Made by a program: the position numbers and the translations under genes. The notes beneath the pieces were generated by a model, which saw only the letters and a list, made by a program, of their open reading frames with translations, had not been told where the DNA came from and ran no database searches. Shown here piece by piece: positions 19,888-31,101 of a stretch of DNA of 64,000 bases. The stretch comes from Bryopsis sp. KO-2023 (lineage: Eukaryota > Chlorophyta > Ulvophyceae > Bryopsidales > Bryopsidaceae). Each line of letters opens with the position of its first letter. Position 1 is the first letter of the stretch. Location of the stretch: positions 5,729,001 to 5,793,000 of the forward strand of contig BSYQ01000006.1 in NCBI GenBank assembly GCA_030272585.1. Reading direction: 5' to 3'.

Positions 19888-22800
19888 ATGGACGGACGGG
19901 TGGTGTCCCGTTGGGTGGTATTTGTGCTGTTATGGCCGCTTGTGAGAGGAATAGTCCCAGGACAGGGATCCTCAACGGAAATGAGCCCAATAAATAATCC
20001 AGGTGATACTGCTCGGCCCAGAAGACCAGGAAAGTCTCGAATGCCAGAAAGTTAACAGTGTTAACTTGACACCAGGACATCAAGACTCAGACTCACTAAA
20101 GTCAGACAACTTTTGAAACGCAGGGAGTCCAGGAAACCAACGCAGTCCTGGAAACGCAGGAAACACAGGAAACTCGGGTAGCCCAGGAAATCAAGGCAGT
20201 CCTGGAAACGCAGGCAGCCCAGGAAACTCAGGGAGTCCGGGAAATTCGGGTAGCCCAGGAAATCAAGGCAGTCCTGGAAACTCAGGAGGGAACTCAGGAA
20301 ATTCGGGTAGCCCGGGAAATCAAGGCAGTCCTGGAAACTCAGGAGGGAACCCAGGAAACTCAGGGAGCCCGGGAAATCAAGGCAGTCCTGGAAACTCAGG
20401 AGGGAACCCAGGAAACTCAGGGAGCCCGGGAAATCAAGGCAGTCCTGGAAACTCAGGAGGGAACCCAGGAAACTCGGGTAGCCCAGGAAATCAAGGCAGT
20501 CCTGGAAACTCAGGAGGGAACCCAGGAAACTCAGGGAGCCCGGGAAATCAAGGCAGTCCTGGAAACTCAGGAGGGAACCCAGGAAATTCGGGTAGCCCAG
20601 GAAATCAAGGCAGTCCTGGAAACTCAGGAGGGAACCCAGGAAACTCGGGTAGCCCAGGAAATCAAGGCAGTCCTGGAAACTCAGGAGGGAACTCAGGAAA
20701 TTCGGGTAGCCCGGGAAATCAAGGCAGTCCTGGAAACTCAGGAGGGAACCCAAGAAATTCGGGTAGCCCAGGAAATCAAGGCAGTCCTGGAAACTCAGGA
20801 GGGAACTCAGGAAATTCGGGTAGCCCGGGAAATCAAGGCAGTCCTGGAAACTCAGGAGGGAACCCAGGAAACTCAGGGAGCCCGGGAAATCAAGGCAGTC
20901 CTGGAAACTCAGGAGGGAACCCAGGAAATTCGGGTAGCCCAGGAAATCAAGGCAGCCCAGGAAACTCAGGGAGTCCGGGAAATTCAGGTAGCCCAGGAAA
21001 TCAAGGCAGTCCTGGAAACTCAGGAGGGAACTCAGGAAATTCGGGTAGCCCAGGAAATCAAGGCAGTCCTGGAAACTCAGGAGGGAACCCAGGAAACTCA
21101 GGGAGCCCGGGAAATCAAGGCAGTCCTGGAAACTCAGGAGGGAACCCAGGAAATTCGGGTAGCCCAGGAAATCAAGGCAGTCCTGGAAACTCAGGAGGGA
21201 ACCCAGGAAACTCGGGTAGCCCAGGAAATCAAGGCAGTCCTGGAAACTCAGGAGGGAACTCAGGAAATTCGGGTAGCCCGGGAAATCAAGGCAGTCCTGG
21301 AAACTCAGGAGGGAACCCAAGAAATTCGGGTAGCCCAGGAAATCAAGGCAGTCCTGGAAACTCAGGAGGGAACTCAGGAAATTCGGGTAGCCCGGGAAAT
21401 CAAGGCAGTCCTGGAAACTCAGGAGGGAACCCAGGAAACTCAGGGAGCCCGGGAAATCAAGGCAGTCCTGGAAACTCAGGAGGGAACCCAGGAAACTCAG
21501 GGAGCCCAGGAAATCAAGGCAGTCCTGGAAACTCAGGAGGGAACCCAGGAAACTCAGGGAGCCCGGGAAATCAAGGCAGTCCTGGAAACTCAGGAGGGAA
21601 CCCAGGAAATTCGGGTAGCCCAGGAAATCAAGGCAGTCCTGGAAACTCAGGAGGGAACTCAGGAAATTCGGGTAGCCCGGGAAATCAAGGCAGTCCTGGA
21701 AACTCAGGAGGGAACCCAGGAAATCAAGGCAGTCCTGGAAACTCAGGAGGGAACCCAGGAAACTCGGGTAGTCCAGGAAATCAAGGCAGTCCTGGAAACT
21801 CAGGAGGGAACCCAGGAAACTCAGGGAGCCCGGGAAATCAAGGCAGTCCTGGAAACTCAGGAGGGAACCCAGGAAATTCGGGTAGCCCAGGAAATCAAGG
21901 CAGTCCTGGAAACTCAGGAGGGAACTCAGGAAATTCGGGTAGCCCGGGAAATCAAGGCAGTCCTGGAAACTCAGGAGGGAACCCAGGAAACTCAGGGAGC
22001 CCGGGAAATCAAGGCAGTCCTGGAAACTCAGGAGGGAACCCAGGAAATTCGGGTAGCCCAGGAAATCAAGGCAGCCCAGGAAACTCAGGGAGTCCGGGAA
22101 ATTCAGGTAGCCCAGGAAATCAAGGCAGTCCTGGAAACTCAGGAGGGAACTCAGGAAATTCGGGTAGCCCAGGAAATCAAGGCAGTCCTGGAAACTCAGG
22201 AGGGAACCCAGGAAACTCAGGAGGGAACCCAGGAAACTCAGGGAGCCCGGGAAATCAAGGCAGTCCTGGAAACTCAGGAGGGAACCCAGGAAATTCGGGT
22301 AGCCCAGGAAATCAAGGCAGCCCAGGAAACTCAGGGAGTCCGGGAAATTCAGGTAGCCCAGGAAATCAAGGCAGTCCTGGAAACTCAGGAGGGAACTCAG
22401 GAAATTCGGGTAGCCCAGGAAATCAAGGCAGTCCTGGAAACTCAGGAGGGAACCCAGGAAACTCAGGAGGGAACCCAGGAAACTCAGGGAGCCCGGGAAA
22501 TCAAGGCAGTCCTGGAAACTCAGGAGGGAACCCAGGAAATTCGGGTAGCCCAGGAAATCAAGGCAGCCCAGGAAACTCAGGGAGTCCGGGAAATTCAGGT
22601 AGCCCAGGAAATCAAGGCAGTCCTGGAAACTCAGGAGGGAACTCAGGAAATTCAGGTAGCCCAGGAAATCAAGGCAGTCCTGGAAACCCAGGGAGTCCGG
22701 GAAACCCTGGCAGGCCTGGAAAACCGATCAGAGCAATACCACGGAGGCTTATACGGGCAGTAGCAAGAAGCGAATCAAAACGAAGAGATACGCTGTTTCG

Positions 22801-23915
22801 GCGAAGAGGATTCAAAACTGTGCGCTATCAGAATGTGAGTTATGCCAGTAGAAATCAGTTTTGGTGTTGGCACCAGGATCCCCATTCGTGTTTTTGCCAA
22901 AAGTTCAGTGTTTATTTTCACACAGGTGGTTTGTAACTCCCCCGCATTCTGTTTCTATTGCTCGATGGCGAACTTGAAAGGAGGATTCTTCTCTACTGAC
23001 GATGGATCGCAAGGGGAAACAATCAATGAGGTGAAAGGAGTGCACGACCAGCAATTCTCAGAAAACCGGAGCGCTCAATAACATTGCTCAGCACTTTAGT
23101 GCCACCATGCCATCACAAATCCCAGTCCAGGATGCAGTGTCAATTTCACAGCATCACCTCTTCGTTTTCCCGCCTCCATTGGCTGCTCACTGTGCTTCTG
23201 GTTTTTATTTTCTTTCATTGCTTCAATTGCGCCGGCGCCACGCTGTGTTGTCATAACTTGGCTATTTTGTACAGGTGGGGAAAAAATGCTTGCTGTCTCT
23301 GTCAGACTCATATGTCGGGGATCTCCTGTCTCGCCCAGAGTATGGCCTTCTGATGGCCATCAACCCGCAAAATGAACGAAACCCGTTCTTTTCGAGCCTT
23401 GCCAAACTCGCTGTTAAGAAAAAAGAGTCAATCGCCAACCTCGCGTGCAGCAATGAGGTGAGTTGGGTTGGAAAACTCCGACAAAAACTTAATTTATTCT
23501 GTGTCAGTGAGGTGATTGTTACAAGGCTCCATATGTTAAGTCGCTGGTCGCTTTGCAAGCGACAATTGTGAGTTATATTGGTGAATGTGAATAGGGAGCA
23601 AAGGATGCCCGCGATGCAAGCTACTGCGTAGCGTGCCAGAGAGGCTCCGAGGGGTGCCTTCAAGAGGTTCAGAAACTGTGCGAGGAGGGATATGTGCACA
23701 AGAATGGATACCAGCTGAAGGGGGTCTACAACTACCACGCCAACTTCTTCTGGAAGAGACTTCACGAAAACGCGCCGACTATATGTCAATCCCTGCAGCT
23801 CCTATCGACGTCGGAAGGAAACAATGATTCGTTCAAAAGGATGTCAAAATCCGCCATCGCGGATGTTATAACTGCACAGTGTGAAGAAGATAGGAGCTAT
23901 ATTTCTTGCTATTGA
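19888..23915 (+). CDS. secreted collagen-like repeat protein with Cys-rich C-terminal domain
   Basis: Five exons keep frame throughout: 19888-20002, 20124-22834, 22926-23030, 23275-23457, 23595-23915, giving 1,144 residues. The start at 19888 puts a signal peptide (RWVVFVLLWPLVRG) at the N terminus; an upstream in-frame ATG at 19774 would bury it. Exon 2 encodes about 860 residues of a 19-residue unit, GNQGSPGNSGGNPGNSGSP, that is (Gly-X-Y)3-Gly-(Gly-X-Y)3, then an Arg-rich segment (PRRLIRAVARSESKRRD). The C-terminal part (about 200 residues, 12 Cys: FCFYCS, YCVACQRGSEGC) matches no family I know. It is probably an extracellular matrix, wall, scale or mucilage protein that can form interrupted triple helices. 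The plus frame is preferred because splicing, signal peptide and C-terminal domain all join in register. Confidence 0.8.
20124..22715 (+). repeat. 57-bp coding minisatellite, about 45 copies
   Basis: Tandem 57-bp units (19 codons) with few variants: CCA or TCA after GGGAAC, and TCAGGGAGC or TCGGGTAGC. Some units are partial (missing 6 or 12 codons), always by whole codons, so the frame holds. Larger blocks recur, for example the partial-unit block near 20953, 22073, 22318 and 22563, which suggests expansion by unequal exchange. Because 57 is a multiple of three, the antisense is also open for 419 codons. Confidence 0.95.
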
Positions 23916-24127
23916 AGGTTGATGTTCGTTTTCCCCTTTAATTAAGTTGTTTCTTTCTTTTGAAAAGAATTCAGGGAGGCAGCCAGTGTTTTTCAGGCTG
24001 CCCTTTATGTATAAACATAAACCAAAAAAGTTACCCAAAACACCAAACCACAGATTGGGAACAATTTTGATGATGGAGTTCCGGATGTGTTGTTGTCACA
24101 ACCAATCATCAGTGGAATTCTGCGGAT
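23916..24127. other. 3' flank of the collagen-like gene
   Basis: Short AT-rich gap between the stop at 23915 and the convergent minus-strand frame ending at 24128. No further feature is seen. Confidence 0.5.
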
Positions 24128-24472
24128 TTAAAAATCATGCTGCCCAGAGCAGCTCCCAAGGAAGTTATGTTTCTTTCTTCCATAAACATCTTGACATATG
24201 TCGGCGATGATGCAACTCAGGATCAAAAGAACCAAGACCGCAACACTCACAGCAACAGGCACCCTGATATCCTTCCTTTCGGCTTCTTTGTCTGTTGGTT
24301 CTTTTGATGTGGAATGGGAATAGACATCACAAGGTTCTCCCAGGTGCCACACATTCTTGGCAGTTCCCTGTGGTTTTGGAAATAAAACCACAGGGGAAGA
24401 AAATTTGCAGTCACTGGAAGACTCTACCTCACAATTCACATCGTGAAGGCGGCATTTACCAATCATCATCAT
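24128..24472 (-). CDS. possible single-pass membrane protein, 3' exon
   Basis: Open frame with Cys residues (KCRLHDVNC, SSDCKF, GEPC), a charged stretch, a strong transmembrane segment (VPVAVSVAVLVLLILSCIIA) and a short basic tail ending at 24128. This is the layout of a type I membrane protein. A preceding exon may lie at 24612-24869 (-), which ends in a good GTAAGC donor, but its phase does not match the best acceptor (about 24485), so the model is open. It converges with the collagen-like gene. No family is recognised. Confidence 0.35.
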   Translation of the reverse strand: MMMIGKCRLHDVNCEVESSSDCKFSSPVVLFPKPQGTAKNVWHLGEPCDVYSHSTSKEPTDKEAERKDIRVPVAVSVAVLVLLILSCIIADICQDVYGRKKHNFLGSCSGQHDF

Positions 24473-25056
24473 TTTCAGACCTGGTATTCACTCACAGTCA
24501 GACATGACAGCATCCTCCAGGTGTAGCAATTTTCAAAAGTTTTCCACTAGGGATCCATGGATGGATTGATCAGCCTGATGCAATCCTGTGTGAGTTGACT
24601 AGCTGTCTTGCTTACGTTTCAGCTGAACCCGTCAACTGTTTTGATTTAGGGATGGTGGAGCCTGGTTGCAGCCAACAGGTTTCCCCTTTGATGGGGACTC
24701 TGCGTTTCGAGTCCACCCTTTCCCCCATAAAACAAAAACAAAAAGAAAGACCTGCCATCGAAAATGATTGGGAGATATCAGAAACAGGACTTGTCGCCGT
24801 TTGAGGTCGCTTGACGATGATTTTGTTTTTACCGAAATTTTCCCACGCAGTCCTGTCTAAGGATTTCACGACTCATACATACATACGTCTCGTTTTTTTT
24901 TTTCGCGCAAAAAAACGCATCCATCTCCTCTCACGTCGCCTTCTTCCCAAGCGCACGAGCCGTCACAGCGAAAGTCGCCCCACCTCACCAGCTCCACCAG
25001 CCATCGCCTCCCCGTTCGATTGCTTTGGAACAGTATTTTCAATGCCACGGCAAGAA

Positions 25057-25341
25057 TCAGATCATCGGGGCTCTGGTGTCGTCGAACACCACAGCGTCGT
25101 CGATCCGGTTTTCAGCCTCCACCTCTGCCATATTTTTGTTCAAAAGCTGGGTTTCGTGATCCACCACCTTATCGCCGACAGCATTGCCGCGAACTTCTCG
25201 GTGGACAAAATTTGCAGCGCGAGCGAACCCTCCCCAGCAAGAAAGAACCACCGTTTCCACCAAAGCGCCGTCGTCCTCCGCTTCCTTTTTTATTAAACTG
25301 TATCCGCCGTTTACATCCGCGCGCCATTCCGACTCCAACAC
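25057..25341 (-). CDS. hypothetical 94-residue protein
   Basis: The frame starts at the ATG at 25341 and is acidic toward the end (KNMAEVEAENRIDDAVVFDD). The stretch has higher GC than its flanks, but the opposite strand is also open, so coding strand and reality are uncertain. I recognise no family. Confidence 0.25.
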   Translation of the reverse strand: MLESEWRADVNGGYSLIKKEAEDDGALVETVVLSCWGGFARAANFVHREVRGNAVGDKVVDHETQLLNKNMAEVEAENRIDDAVVFDDTRAPMI

Positions 25342-25885
25342 GCTCTATCAATGGTGGGTGGCTTCGTTTCCATGCGCGGAGGCGTTCTTGGAGAGGTTTT
25401 TTTTTGTTTCAGCTCGAGGCGCTCTAAGTGGAAGAACAACAACAACAAAGACTACACACACAGAAAAACGGGAGTGCTTTTGGAACGTACGCTGCCGCGA
25501 AAAGCTTTGGACCGTCACGTCCAGTGTATGCGCAAAGTGTTAAGGAGGAAAAAAGTACGAAATGATCTGACGAGTGTAATTCCTTGACTCAATACTCGCA
25601 CCAAACCGACAAATCGATGGATTTCATCGATCATCCGTGAGATCCATGATCCGTTGATCCGCTTTGTTGTTTTCTTCAAGTTCAATTCGTTTTAAAAGTT
25701 CAATTCTCGCACATTTTCCGTCTTGATTCAAGTTTACATTTTTGTTCGAAAGTTCGTTTTCTCTTCAATGATCGTTCTTGTTTTTTTCAAAGTTTCGGTT
25801 TCCATGAAGTCGGTCCGTTTGGTGGTGGACGTTTTGCACTTCCAAAAAAAAAGTTTAGAAAAAAAAAGAGTGCTTGGAACTCAAA

Positions 25886-26215
25886 GGCTCTAGGAAGCCG
25901 TTTTAGGAGAAAAAAAAATCCTATATGGAAGGCTCGAGTGGTGGATAAATGAGAAGGAAAGGAGGAATCCAATAAGGTAGTCGGTTTCTTTTATAACTTT
26001 CTTTCCCGACTCATAAATAAGAAAAGTAAAAAATCCTCGTAAAACGGGTGGTCGGTTTTTTTTTTTTGCTTTTGTTTTCCGACCCATAAAAAAAAATAAA
26101 AAAAGGAGTGTTAAGTCACTTCACGGGCTCTAGGAAACCCGTTTTTGAAAGTTCTTTTGAAAAAAAACCTATCACGGGAGACTCGAGTGGTGGATAAAAT
26201 GATTGGAAAGGAGAT
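25886..26215 (+). repeat. degenerate duplication, period about 245 bp
   Basis: GGCTCTAGGAA and CTCGAGTGGTGGATAAA occur near 25886/25933 and again near 26126/26182, with similar A/T-rich sequence between. The two copies have diverged. They lead directly into the 116-bp tandem array. Confidence 0.5.
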
Positions 26216-26246
26216 ACCCAAGGGTTTTTTTTCATATAACTTTCAT

Positions 26247-26590
26247 GTTGGTGCCTTGTGGGAAGAAACGAAAACGACTGGAACTGCCTCAAAACTCGAC
26301 CCAGCGCCTGTTGCACGCGAGAGATGCAATATTTTTCCTCGATCCCTTGGATCCCTTTGATGTTGCCGCCTTGTTGGAAGAAACCAAAAACGATTGGAAA
26401 CGCCTCAAAACTCGACCCAGCGCCTGTTGCACGCGAGAGATGCAATATTTTTCTTGAATCCCTTGGATCCCTTTGATGTTGCCGCCTTGTTGTTGGAAGA
26501 AACCAAAAACGATTGGAAACGCCTGAAAACTCGACCAAGCGCCTGTTGCACGCGAGAGATGCAATATATTTTTTCACAGACCAAAACTCG
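26247..26590 (+). repeat. three tandem copies of a 116-bp unit
   Basis: Units begin near 26247, 26362 and 26478. They share GAAGAAACCAAAAACGATTG, CTCGACCCAGCGCCTGTTGC and ACGCGAGAGATGCAATAT. The first copy is more diverged. Overlapping frames on both strands are shadows of the repeat. Confidence 0.85.
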
Positions 26591-27146
26591 AGTCAAACCA
26601 ATCGTATTTCAAACCAGTTCAGCAAAAATAAAACTTGGGTGGGAATGCCTGTCACACAAAGTCGACGGCCTAATGGACAAACTGCCCGTCAGATCCAGGT
26701 CTTTACACAGCCCCCTTTGTCTATCAACCCCATTCTACCATCCCCAAAGTCCATTCAACACAGCTTGCGATCTGATAACCCTCATCAGAAAAGCCACCAA
26801 AGCTTGCTGCATCCTTGAAGTCCAGACCCCCTTCAAGGATTCCCTGAATGCACACATCTCCACCAATTCTTTCTATTTCACTTCAGCCCTCGATCAGTAG
26901 GGATGCCCTCGATCTGCTCAGCCATCCACAAGTTCCAGAAGAACTTGGATGCAGCTTTTCCTCACAATACGCTCCATGTGACTGGAAACTCCCTGGTCAA
27001 CCCACACACCAGATGTCAAAACATGGCCGTGATTTCATAGCACTCAGACTGAACCACTGCATTGCACTGGATTGCTTCTAGATGAACTCAACACATATCA
27101 GAATATACTAAAAAAGGGGGGGGGGGATGCACAGTCAGATTACGAG
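26591..27146. other. unassigned sequence
   Basis: Open frames of 77-168 codons overlap the tandem repeat or end within it, with no recognised motif. It may be transposon remnant. Confidence 0.4.
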
Positions 27147-27332
27147 CATAGGCGCAACCAGGGGGGGGCCTGGGGGGGCCTGGCCCCCCTAAAAAAAATT
27201 CTGGCCCCCCCAAGAAAGCAGCAAGGAAAAAAAGAAAAATCGTATTCAGCAGATTTTTCACTGCAAAAACAAAGTGGCCCCCCAAAAAACTTTTTTGGCC
27301 CCCCCTCCCACGAGATCCTGGTTGCGCCTATG
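27147..27332 (+). mobile_element. hAT-like MITE, copy 1
   Basis: 186 bp with inverted ends CATAGGCGCAACCAGG / CCTGGTTGCGCCTATG, flanked on both sides by ATTACGAG (27139-27146 and 27333-27340), a perfect 8-bp target duplication. The inside is runs of G and C. No coding capacity. Confidence 0.92.
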
Positions 27333-27571
27333 ATTACGAGTCAATCTCACCAGCAACGTGAAAGTGCTTGTCCTGAGACATTTAGTTGATCATCATTCGA
27401 TGCATCCAGAAAATCAAGCATGGCACAAATCACCCCACTTCCCCCATTCCCCCCCCATGATTTAGATTTCATACCTCTATCAAGGCCGACAGAATGACCT
27501 TCAACGTCGCCTCAGGAAGTTTTAGCACCACACCATCCAGCTTGGGGGACTAGGTTGTTTGGGGCTAAAAT

Positions 27572-27758
27572 CATAGGCGCAACCAGGATCGAGGGGGAGG
27601 GGGGGCCAAATTTTTTTTGGGGGGGGCCACTTTTGTTTTTGCAGTGAAAAATCTGCTGAATACGATTTTTCTTTTTTTTCTTGCTGCTTTCTTGGGGGGG
27701 CCAGATTTTTTTTCGGGGGGGGCCGGCCCCCCCAGGCCCCCCCCTGGTTGCGCCTATG
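27572..27758 (-). mobile_element. hAT-like MITE, copy 2 (inverted relative to copy 1)
   Basis: 187 bp, same termini and interior as 27147-27332 but in opposite orientation. It is flanked by GCTAAAAT (27564-27571 and 27759-27766), again a perfect 8-bp duplication. Confidence 0.92.
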
Positions 27759-27766
27759 GCTAAAAT

Positions 27767-29399
27767 CAGTACCTGCACTTTCAGAGGGAGCAACAGCATG
27801 ACTGCCACTTGGTTCTGCAACAACATGCCAGCTGCATCGTTCCCCATCAAAAACTTGAGGTGCTACGCCGACAAAGACACCTTGAGCAAAAAATTTGAAA
27901 TTGAAGGCCGGTTCTGTGGGTAGGCAAAATTTGCAACATCTTTACAACAATCTGGGTGGAAAGCCTGTTTTGCATGTGTTGCCGGCATTCCGATATCGTG
28001 AACATCCTTTCAACATCGACAACCGATGGCTTCTTGTTCTGCGATAGAGGCGACCTTTGCCTCCTTTTTCTCAGTGATTTCATCTCATCTTGAAGAAATA
28101 GATCCAGCACGGAGATTGGATCCCAGGAGGGGAAGAAACAAATGGCAGACAAAGGCTTCACCAACTACAAAACTGGCCAGATCAGCCAATCTCTGCGATC
28201 CAAACATATAAATTTCTGACACCCCTTTAGTGGGCACTCACTTCGACAGGGTGGAGGATCCCTCTGGAATCCACAAATGTGGCCACCACTCCTGCTGGAT
28301 TTCCGCCATTGGTTACCGAGGCTTTTGCAGAAAACGCAGATCTGGAACACCAGGGCGACCAGCCTGTGGTTGGCATTCGGGATGTCCCAGAAGGTCACAA
28401 TGACTGCCAGAAGCCAAGGTTTCAAGATGGTGGGCTCCCTGCAAGGGATCTCTGCGATGATTGCCAACGGAGGATTTGAGCGTGGCTTGCAATTCTAGCT
28501 GAATTAAATGCGAAATTTGATGAGTCTGAATCCAAGTTGCCCTTTTGTCTTGCAGAGAATGTATGGAGTGGACGCTTCTCGCCTACGTGTGTTCGACGCC
28601 TTTCGAGAACATGACGATTTTTCTTTTCAGCTGAGTTGCAAAGTCTTAACAGTTGGATAGTGTGTGGTAGTCTCCTCCCACAAAAATCTATCATGCAGAC
28701 TGAAAGCTTCTCTGCCACAGTTTTGATTATTTCTTTTAGGGAGTGCTCCAGCCCCACTATTCATGTCCAGATAGACACCAACATACACAAAAAATATTTC
28801 TTCTGGAAACCACAATCTTTCACAAGCCTTTCCCACTCTCCCCCCAAAAAATCGAAATTTGATTCCTCCTTTCAGAAATCAAATTTGAGAAGCCCCACAA
28901 AACCAGTTTTGAAATTATTTCCTTTCAATGGCCTTCTCACATAGATGGTGTCGCCACATGACACTTTCGATGATTACAGAGGCTGATTCCTTGGCCAAAC
29001 CCCTCCACAACCACCCAAATTCCATATCCCTCTCTACTTTCTTCCCCCCCTTTCCACACTTTTTGCCACGATTCTATCTTCCCCCAAAAAGTGTGAGAAG
29101 AAACAAAAAAAAAGAGGTGAAAGCAATATAGAAGGGGGAAAAAGACCAAAGGAAATGAAATCTCTTACAACAAAACCATGGCCCCTCCAAAATTTCTTCC
29201 CCCAATTTACCAATTTTCTGCTCTGGGTGAAAATACGCTACCTATTTTGCACCCGCCAAATTGTCGTATGTTACAACACAACTCCGAATGGGGAATGCAA
29301 TATTTCGATTCTCCTTTTTCTTTTCTTCCCCCTTTTCCTTGGTGGTTCTTATCAATTACACTCCATACAAAAAAAACCTCACGAAAAGTTTTTGCTTGC
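27767..29399. other. unassigned, gene-poor
   Basis: Several frames of 60-110 codons on both strands (for example 28165-28467 minus, 28277-28498 plus) overlap one another without motif or consistent splicing. From 28850 the sequence is AT-rich and includes the 3' flank of LHCA3. Confidence 0.4.
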
Positions 29400-31101
29400 T
29401 TAGAGTTGGCCGTAGACGGAGGTCCAGTTGGTGAGGATGTTGTTGTTGAAAGGATCGGCAAGATGGTCCAAGAGGTTCTGGTATGGGCCCTTTCCGGTGA
29501 GGATGGCCTGGGAGCCGAATCCGAACATGGCCATCATAGCCAATCGCCCGTTCTTGATTTCCCTGGTCTTCATGACCTTCATGGACTCCTCAGTCTTACC
29601 CAAGTTGAACATGTTGAAGAAAGCACCACCTATGCAACCATGCAAAAAGTTGGTAAGACAAGCCCCAAGCATCTTTATAATCTCCCCCCTCCCCAAACAG
29701 AATAGAAAAAAGAAAAGGTTCCTGCATGCAGGTTTGGATAAAAAAGACTCCCTTGATTTCACGTTGTAGGTTTTCCACTGTGTGCAGACTCTGATGTTCG
29801 CCTGTATCACAGTGGGAAAAGGCCCACCGCACCATAAGTTCCAGGTTGTTGCTGGATTCCTGCTTTCATTTTTATCCCAGCCGCTGAATTATTCCTCCTC
29901 CCCCCCCCCAAACCCCTCCCCTTTTCTTTCCAAAAAAGGGAATAATCTTTTCTTTCATTTCCGTATAGCCCCAATTGCAGTCCCCATAACCCCTGAAATG
30001 AACAGCCAATATCACTGCTGATCGACTTTATTAGTGCTCCCCCCCCTAAACCAACTAGAATCTAGATTGTGTTGGGCCCGGAACACCATCAATTGGATCT
30101 GGGCATTAATCAGGATTGAGAAGAGGGCCCACCTGGGTAGGAAGGATCACCAGATCCACCAAGGACACCCTCCATTCCGAGGAAGTATTGCTTGCCCATG
30201 GAACCAGGCTTTCTGTAGTCCTGGAGTCTCCTCAACTCGGCGAACTGCATGGCAACCACCTCCACGAAGAACAAAGTGTATGGGTCGCACCAGTACACGT
30301 CAGAGGAACCCGCTGGAGGGATCACTCCGTTCCTGTACCAGACGATTCCAGTGGACTCGGGAATGACGCCGAGGGAAGAGAGGATCTCAGGGGTGATGCA
30401 CCCGGCCGCTCCGAGCATAGCGAAACGTCCGTGGATCACCTCGGAGTACCTCAACCAGCTGGGGTTGATGAAACCAACATCGCCATTGCCGGGCTCCAAA
30501 AGACCGAAGGGATCGAAGCCGTAGTCGCCGGGGAGGGTACCGTCCAGATAGGTCAGGGAGTTCTCGTCAGCGAAGAACAAGGTGTCCTTGGAGCGGTCGA
30601 CCTGCGACGAACGCCGCGACAGATACTCGTCGGAAAAAAAATATGGACTCAAATGCTGTATCGCGCACGTTCCGAAGTTGACAAAAGTATCCATCTTGTT
30701 TTTTCTTCAGATAGTTCTGTAGACTTCAGAGCTGTCAATCGACGAGCGTCGATTTCTTCGACCCACCGTTGCGACCTTGCCACCCTCCTCGGCTTTCACC
30801 CTCAAAGAAGCGCCCAAACCATGGACGGTTGGGTTCACCTTTGGGGTGGTGACGAACTTAGGCTTGGCAGCCTGCGAACGACGCAACCCACAGATCTTTA
30901 TACACCCGCCCAGAATCACCATAACCAGCGAAACAAAAGCCACTCGATAACAATTCCCAAGTATTCAACCCCCTAAAAGTAGGAGCTCCTCGAAAACCAT
31001 GTCGTGCAGTAGCGCCAAGAATCGCTGCAAGATTCGGACAGGCATTTTTCGGATACCTGAACGCCGGCAACGACAGGGCTGGAAAGGAGAGCAGCCGCCA
31101 T
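29400..31101 (-). CDS. LHCA3: photosystem I chlorophyll a/b antenna protein LHCA3
   Basis: Four exons keep frame: 31057-31101, 30767-30871, 30133-30601, 29400-29629, giving 282 residues. Exon 1 and part of exon 2 form a plastid transit peptide ([13 protein letters not shown] ...) with no upstream signal peptide. The mature part shows the three LHC helices: first [14 protein letters not shown] with its Glu-Arg chlorophyll ligands, third [14 protein letters not shown]. Between them lie LHCA3 signatures: [38 protein letters not shown] and [17 protein letters not shown] near the C terminus. The product binds chlorophyll a/b in the thylakoid and feeds energy to photosystem I. Length is as expected for LHCA3 (about 270-280). 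The start is 436 bp from that of the divergent HEMK2 gene. Confidence 0.96.

Noticed and set aside
20061-21320. 419-residue minus-strand frame LLSFQDCLDFLGYPNF repeated
   Set aside because: It is the antisense of the 57-bp coding repeat; any repeat of 3n bases free of stops in antisense stays open. It has no signal peptide, splice continuity or distinct end domain, while the plus strand has all three.
20124-22715. CRISPR array or true satellite
   Set aside because: No unique spacers between repeats, and the array is a single open coding exon flanked by introns in a eukaryotic gene.
26116-26900. Frames of 60-168 codons on both strands
   Set aside because: They are generated by the 116-bp tandem repeat, which is open in several frames.
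28165-28498. Overlapping hydrophobic frames on both strands
   Set aside because: Both strands are open, none carries a family motif, and splice sites do not link them to neighbours.
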